From contig NZ_JAAAFX010000004.1 of assembly GCF_019352895.1 (NCBI RefSeq), positions 1,972,245 through 2,036,244 on the forward strand: DNA of 64,000 nucleotides, given 5' to 3'. Shown in pieces: positions 60,986 to 64,000 of this stretch (within the stretch, counting starts at the first letter, position 1; each line of letters opens with the position of its first letter). Below the pieces are notes generated by a model. It ran no database searches and was not told the DNA's origin. It saw only the letters and a list, made by a program, of their open reading frames with translations. The position numbers and the translations under genes were made by a program. The stretch is from Variovorax boronicumulans. GTDB lineage: Bacteria; Pseudomonadota; Gammaproteobacteria; Burkholderiales; Burkholderiaceae_C.

Positions 60986-61884
60986 AGCCGGCATTGGTGG
61001 CGAGCGCGCCGGCGCAGGCCGTGCGCTACGACGGCGGCCGGCGCGAACGCGCGCTGGGCTTCGCGCGCGAAGTGGCGCGCAACCGGCCCGCGCTGGTCGG
61101 GCTGGTGCTGATGCTGCTCGTGGTGGCCGCGGCCACGCTGGGCCGCTGGTGGTTTCCGGGCGATCCGTGGGAGATGGCGGGCTCGCCCATGCTGTGGCCC
61201 GGCGAGGACGCGGCCCATCCGCTGGGCACCGACTTCATGGGCCGCGACCTCGCGACCGGGCTGGTGTCGGGGGCGGGCGTGTCCCTGCTGATCGGCCTGG
61301 TGAGCACCGTGATCTCCGCCTGCGTGGGCATCACGGTCGGTGCCCTGGCCGGCTACTACCGCGGTCGCGTCGATGCGGTGCTGCTGCGCGTGATCGAGGT
61401 GTTCCAGACCGTGCCCAGCTTCGTGCTGGCGGTGGTGCTGGTGGCGCTGTTCAAGCCCTCGGTAACGACCGTGGTGTTCGCGATCGGCATCGTGTCGTGG
61501 CCGCCCACGGCGCGGCTGGTCCGCTCGCAGTTCCTGCAGCTGCGCGAGCGCGAGTTCGTGCTGGCGGGCCGCACGGCGGGCATGAGCCATGCGCGGCTGA
61601 TCCTCACGCAGATCCTGCCCAACGCGCTGCCGCCGGTGGTGGTGGTGTCGACCCTGGCGGTCGCGCATGCGATCCAGACCGAGGCGGCGCTGGCCTTCCT
61701 CGGCCTGGGCGACCCCAACGTGATGAGCTGGGGCACGATCATCGGCAGCGGCCGCGAGCAGGTCACCGACGCCTGGTACATCTGCGGCCTGCCGGGCCTG
61801 GCCATCGTGGTCACGGTGCTGGCCTTCAACCTGCTGGGCGAAGGGCTCAACGACGCCATGAACCCGCACCTGCGGCGGAGGTGA
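60982..61884 (+). CDS. Dipeptide-type ABC permease (DppC-like)
   Basis: This is a 300-residue permease. The first membrane helix follows a positively charged start (REVARNRPALVGLVLMLLVV). HPLGTDFMGRDLATGLVSGA is the typical DppC motif, and the EAA loop reads EFVLAGRTAGMSHARLILTQ. It pairs with the preceding permease. Its start overlaps the upstream stop. Confidence 0.9.
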   Translation: MKPALVASAPAQAVRYDGGRRERALGFAREVARNRPALVGLVLMLLVVAAATLGRWWFPGDPWEMAGSPMLWPGEDAAHPLGTDFMGRDLATGLVSGAGVSLLIGLVSTVISACVGITVGALAGYYRGRVDAVLLRVIEVFQTVPSFVLAVVLVALFKPSVTTVVFAIGIVSWPPTARLVRSQFLQLREREFVLAGRTAGMSHARLILTQILPNALPPVVVVSTLAVAHAIQTEAALAFLGLGDPNVMSWGTIIGSGREQVTDAWYICGLPGLAIVVTVLAFNLLGEGLNDAMNPHLRRR

Positions 61885-61887
61885 CCC

Positions 61888-62897
<1,010 letters not shown>

Positions 62898-62901
<4 letters not shown>

Positions 62902-63842
62902 GCACACCCCTGCTGAAGCTGCGCCAGGCCGTCAAGCACTACGCCACGCAAGCCGGCACCGTGCACGCCCTCGAAGGCGTCGACCTCGAGGTCGGCCGGG
63001 GCGAGACGCTCGGCCTGGTCGGCGAGAGCGGCTGCGGCAAGTCGACCGTGGCCCGTGTCGCGATGCGCCTCACGCCGCTGTCGGCGGGCCGCATCGAGTT
63101 CGACGGGGAGGACATCACGAAGCGCGAGGGCAAGGCGTTGCAATCGATGCGCGCCCGCCTGCAGATGGTGTTCCAGGACCCGTATGCCTCGCTCAACCCG
63201 CGCGTCAACGTGGGCCGTGCGCTGGAAGAGCCGCTGGTGGTACAGCAGCGCGGCAGCGCAGCCGAGCGGCGCGAGCACGTGGCCTGGGCGTTGGCCCGGG
63301 TGGGCCTGCGACCCGAGATGGCGGCGCGCTACCCGCACGAGTTCTCGGGCGGGCAGCGCCAGCGCATCGGCATCGCGCGTGCGCTGATGCTGCGGCCTGA
63401 GCTGATCGTCTGCGACGAGGCCGTGTCTGCGCTCGACGTGTCGGTGCGCGCGCAGGTGCTGAACCTGCTGCTGGGCTTGCGCGAGGAGTTTGGCGTGTCC
63501 TATCTCTTCATCTCGCACGACCTGTCGGTGGTGCGCCACATGTCCGACCGCATCGGCGTGATGTATGCGGGCCAGGTGGTCGAGCAGGGGCCGCGCGAGG
63601 CGGTCTGGCACCGGCCGCTGCATCCCTACACGCGCGCGCTGATGTCGGCCATTCCGCGCGCGCGGCCGGGCGCCACGCAGCGGACCCGCACGGTGCTCCA
63701 GGGCGACCTGCCCGATCCGCTGCAGCCGCCCGCGGGCTGCCGCTTCCATCCGCGCTGCCCGGAGGCCACCGAGCGCTGCCGCGCCGAGGCGCCGGTGCTG
63801 CGCCCGGCCGGTGTCCAATGGGTGGCCTGCCATTTCGCCTGA
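62898..63842 (+). CDS. Dipeptide-type ABC ATPase (DppF-like)
   Basis: This is a 314-residue ATPase starting at ATG 62898, overlapping the DppD-like stop by 4 bases. Walker A is GESGCGKST, the signature is FSGGQRQRIGIARALM and Walker B is LIVCDEAVSALDVS. The C-terminus has GCRFHPRCPEATERC, the oligopeptide-type cysteine motif. It completes the transporter of two binding proteins, two permeases and two ATPases. Confidence 0.9.
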
Positions 63843-63864
63843 CTCTTTTTCGTCTTCTGCTTCC

Positions 63865-64000
63865 ATGACCTACCTCCCATCTCCCCAACGCTACGAGGCC
63901 CTGCCGTACCGCAGGGTCGGCCGCAGCGGCCTCGTGCTGCCCGCGATCTCGCTCGGCCTCTGGCACAACTTCGGCGACAGCACGCCCATCGAACAGCAGC
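63865..64000 (+). CDS. Aldo/keto reductase, start only (YghZ-like)
   Basis: The visible 45 residues begin TYLPSPQRYEALPYRRVGRS and continue GLVLPAISLGLWHNFGD. This is the start of YghZ-type aldo/keto reductases, which reduce small aldehydes with NADPH. It lies 22 bases after the transporter genes and is probably in the same operon. The gene is cut by the window edge, so catalytic residues are not visible. Confidence 0.8.
   Translation, partial: MTYLPSPQRYEALPYRRVGRSGLVLPAISLGLWHNFGDSTPIEQQ

Overview
The window is GC-rich bacterial DNA in two parts. Bases 1-30770 are most of a transposable (Mu-type) prophage whose left end lies outside the window. Bases 30771-64000 are ordinary chromosome. 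Tripartite-type periplasmic binding proteins, sulfonate- and dipeptide-type ABC operons, many LysR, AraC and GNAT genes and the codon bias point to a beta-proteobacterium of the Burkholderiales, most like Comamonadaceae (Variovorax-like). That taxonomic call is inference; no rRNA or marker gene is present.

Prophage layout. Early genes run leftward from about 530: a small Ner-like DNA-binding protein and a cut-off early gene. They diverge from a repressor gene that starts at 616. The control region holds a 19-bp perfect operator lying inside the spacer of a leftward promoter, and a second copy 31 bp away over the repressor start. Next come a Shedu-family (DUF4263) defence nuclease and a small secreted protein, both moron-like. 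The rightward late region follows: holin, transglycosylase endolysin, nested Rz/Rz1 spanins, three small genes, Mu gp27/28/29/30/G-like terminase, portal and head genes, a protease with an in-frame scaffold, capsid and decoration proteins, gp36/gp37-like connectors, a tail tube protein, a 1298-residue tape measure and a set of large tail proteins. No sheath gene is seen, so the particle should have a long non-contractile tail on a Mu-type head. The right end carries a com-dam pair, the counterpart of Mu com-mom, with a hairpin that buries the dam ribosome binding site. Beyond it is a convergent gene with a HEPN-like R-x4-H signature. The phage ends at a Mu-like terminus, TGAAGCG read inward, at 30770.

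Chromosomal layout. An HxlR regulator faces an SDR-esterase pair. A deletion scar follows that joins the tail of a second SDR gene to the tail of a LysR gene. Then come a TPR lipoprotein, an amidohydrolase with a sigma-54-like promoter, an ABC exporter and two acetyltransferases. A leftward hydrolase-nitroreductase-GNAT operon faces an AraC regulator. A sulfur-acquisition cluster (AhpD-like protein, acyl-CoA-dehydrogenase-like protein, sulfonate-type ABC transporter) is followed by a CbiX-ferredoxin fusion. A LysR-uraD-binding-protein locus precedes a second organosulfur or peptide cluster. That cluster contains a 783-residue tandem fusion of two dehydrogenase-like units, a MetQ-like protein, two paralogous peptide-binding proteins, a complete dipeptide-type ABC transporter and the start of an aldo/keto reductase.

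The most notable accessory content is the prophage's own kit: a Shedu nuclease beside the repressor, a self-regulated DNA adenine methyltransferase and a candidate HEPN RNase at the far end.
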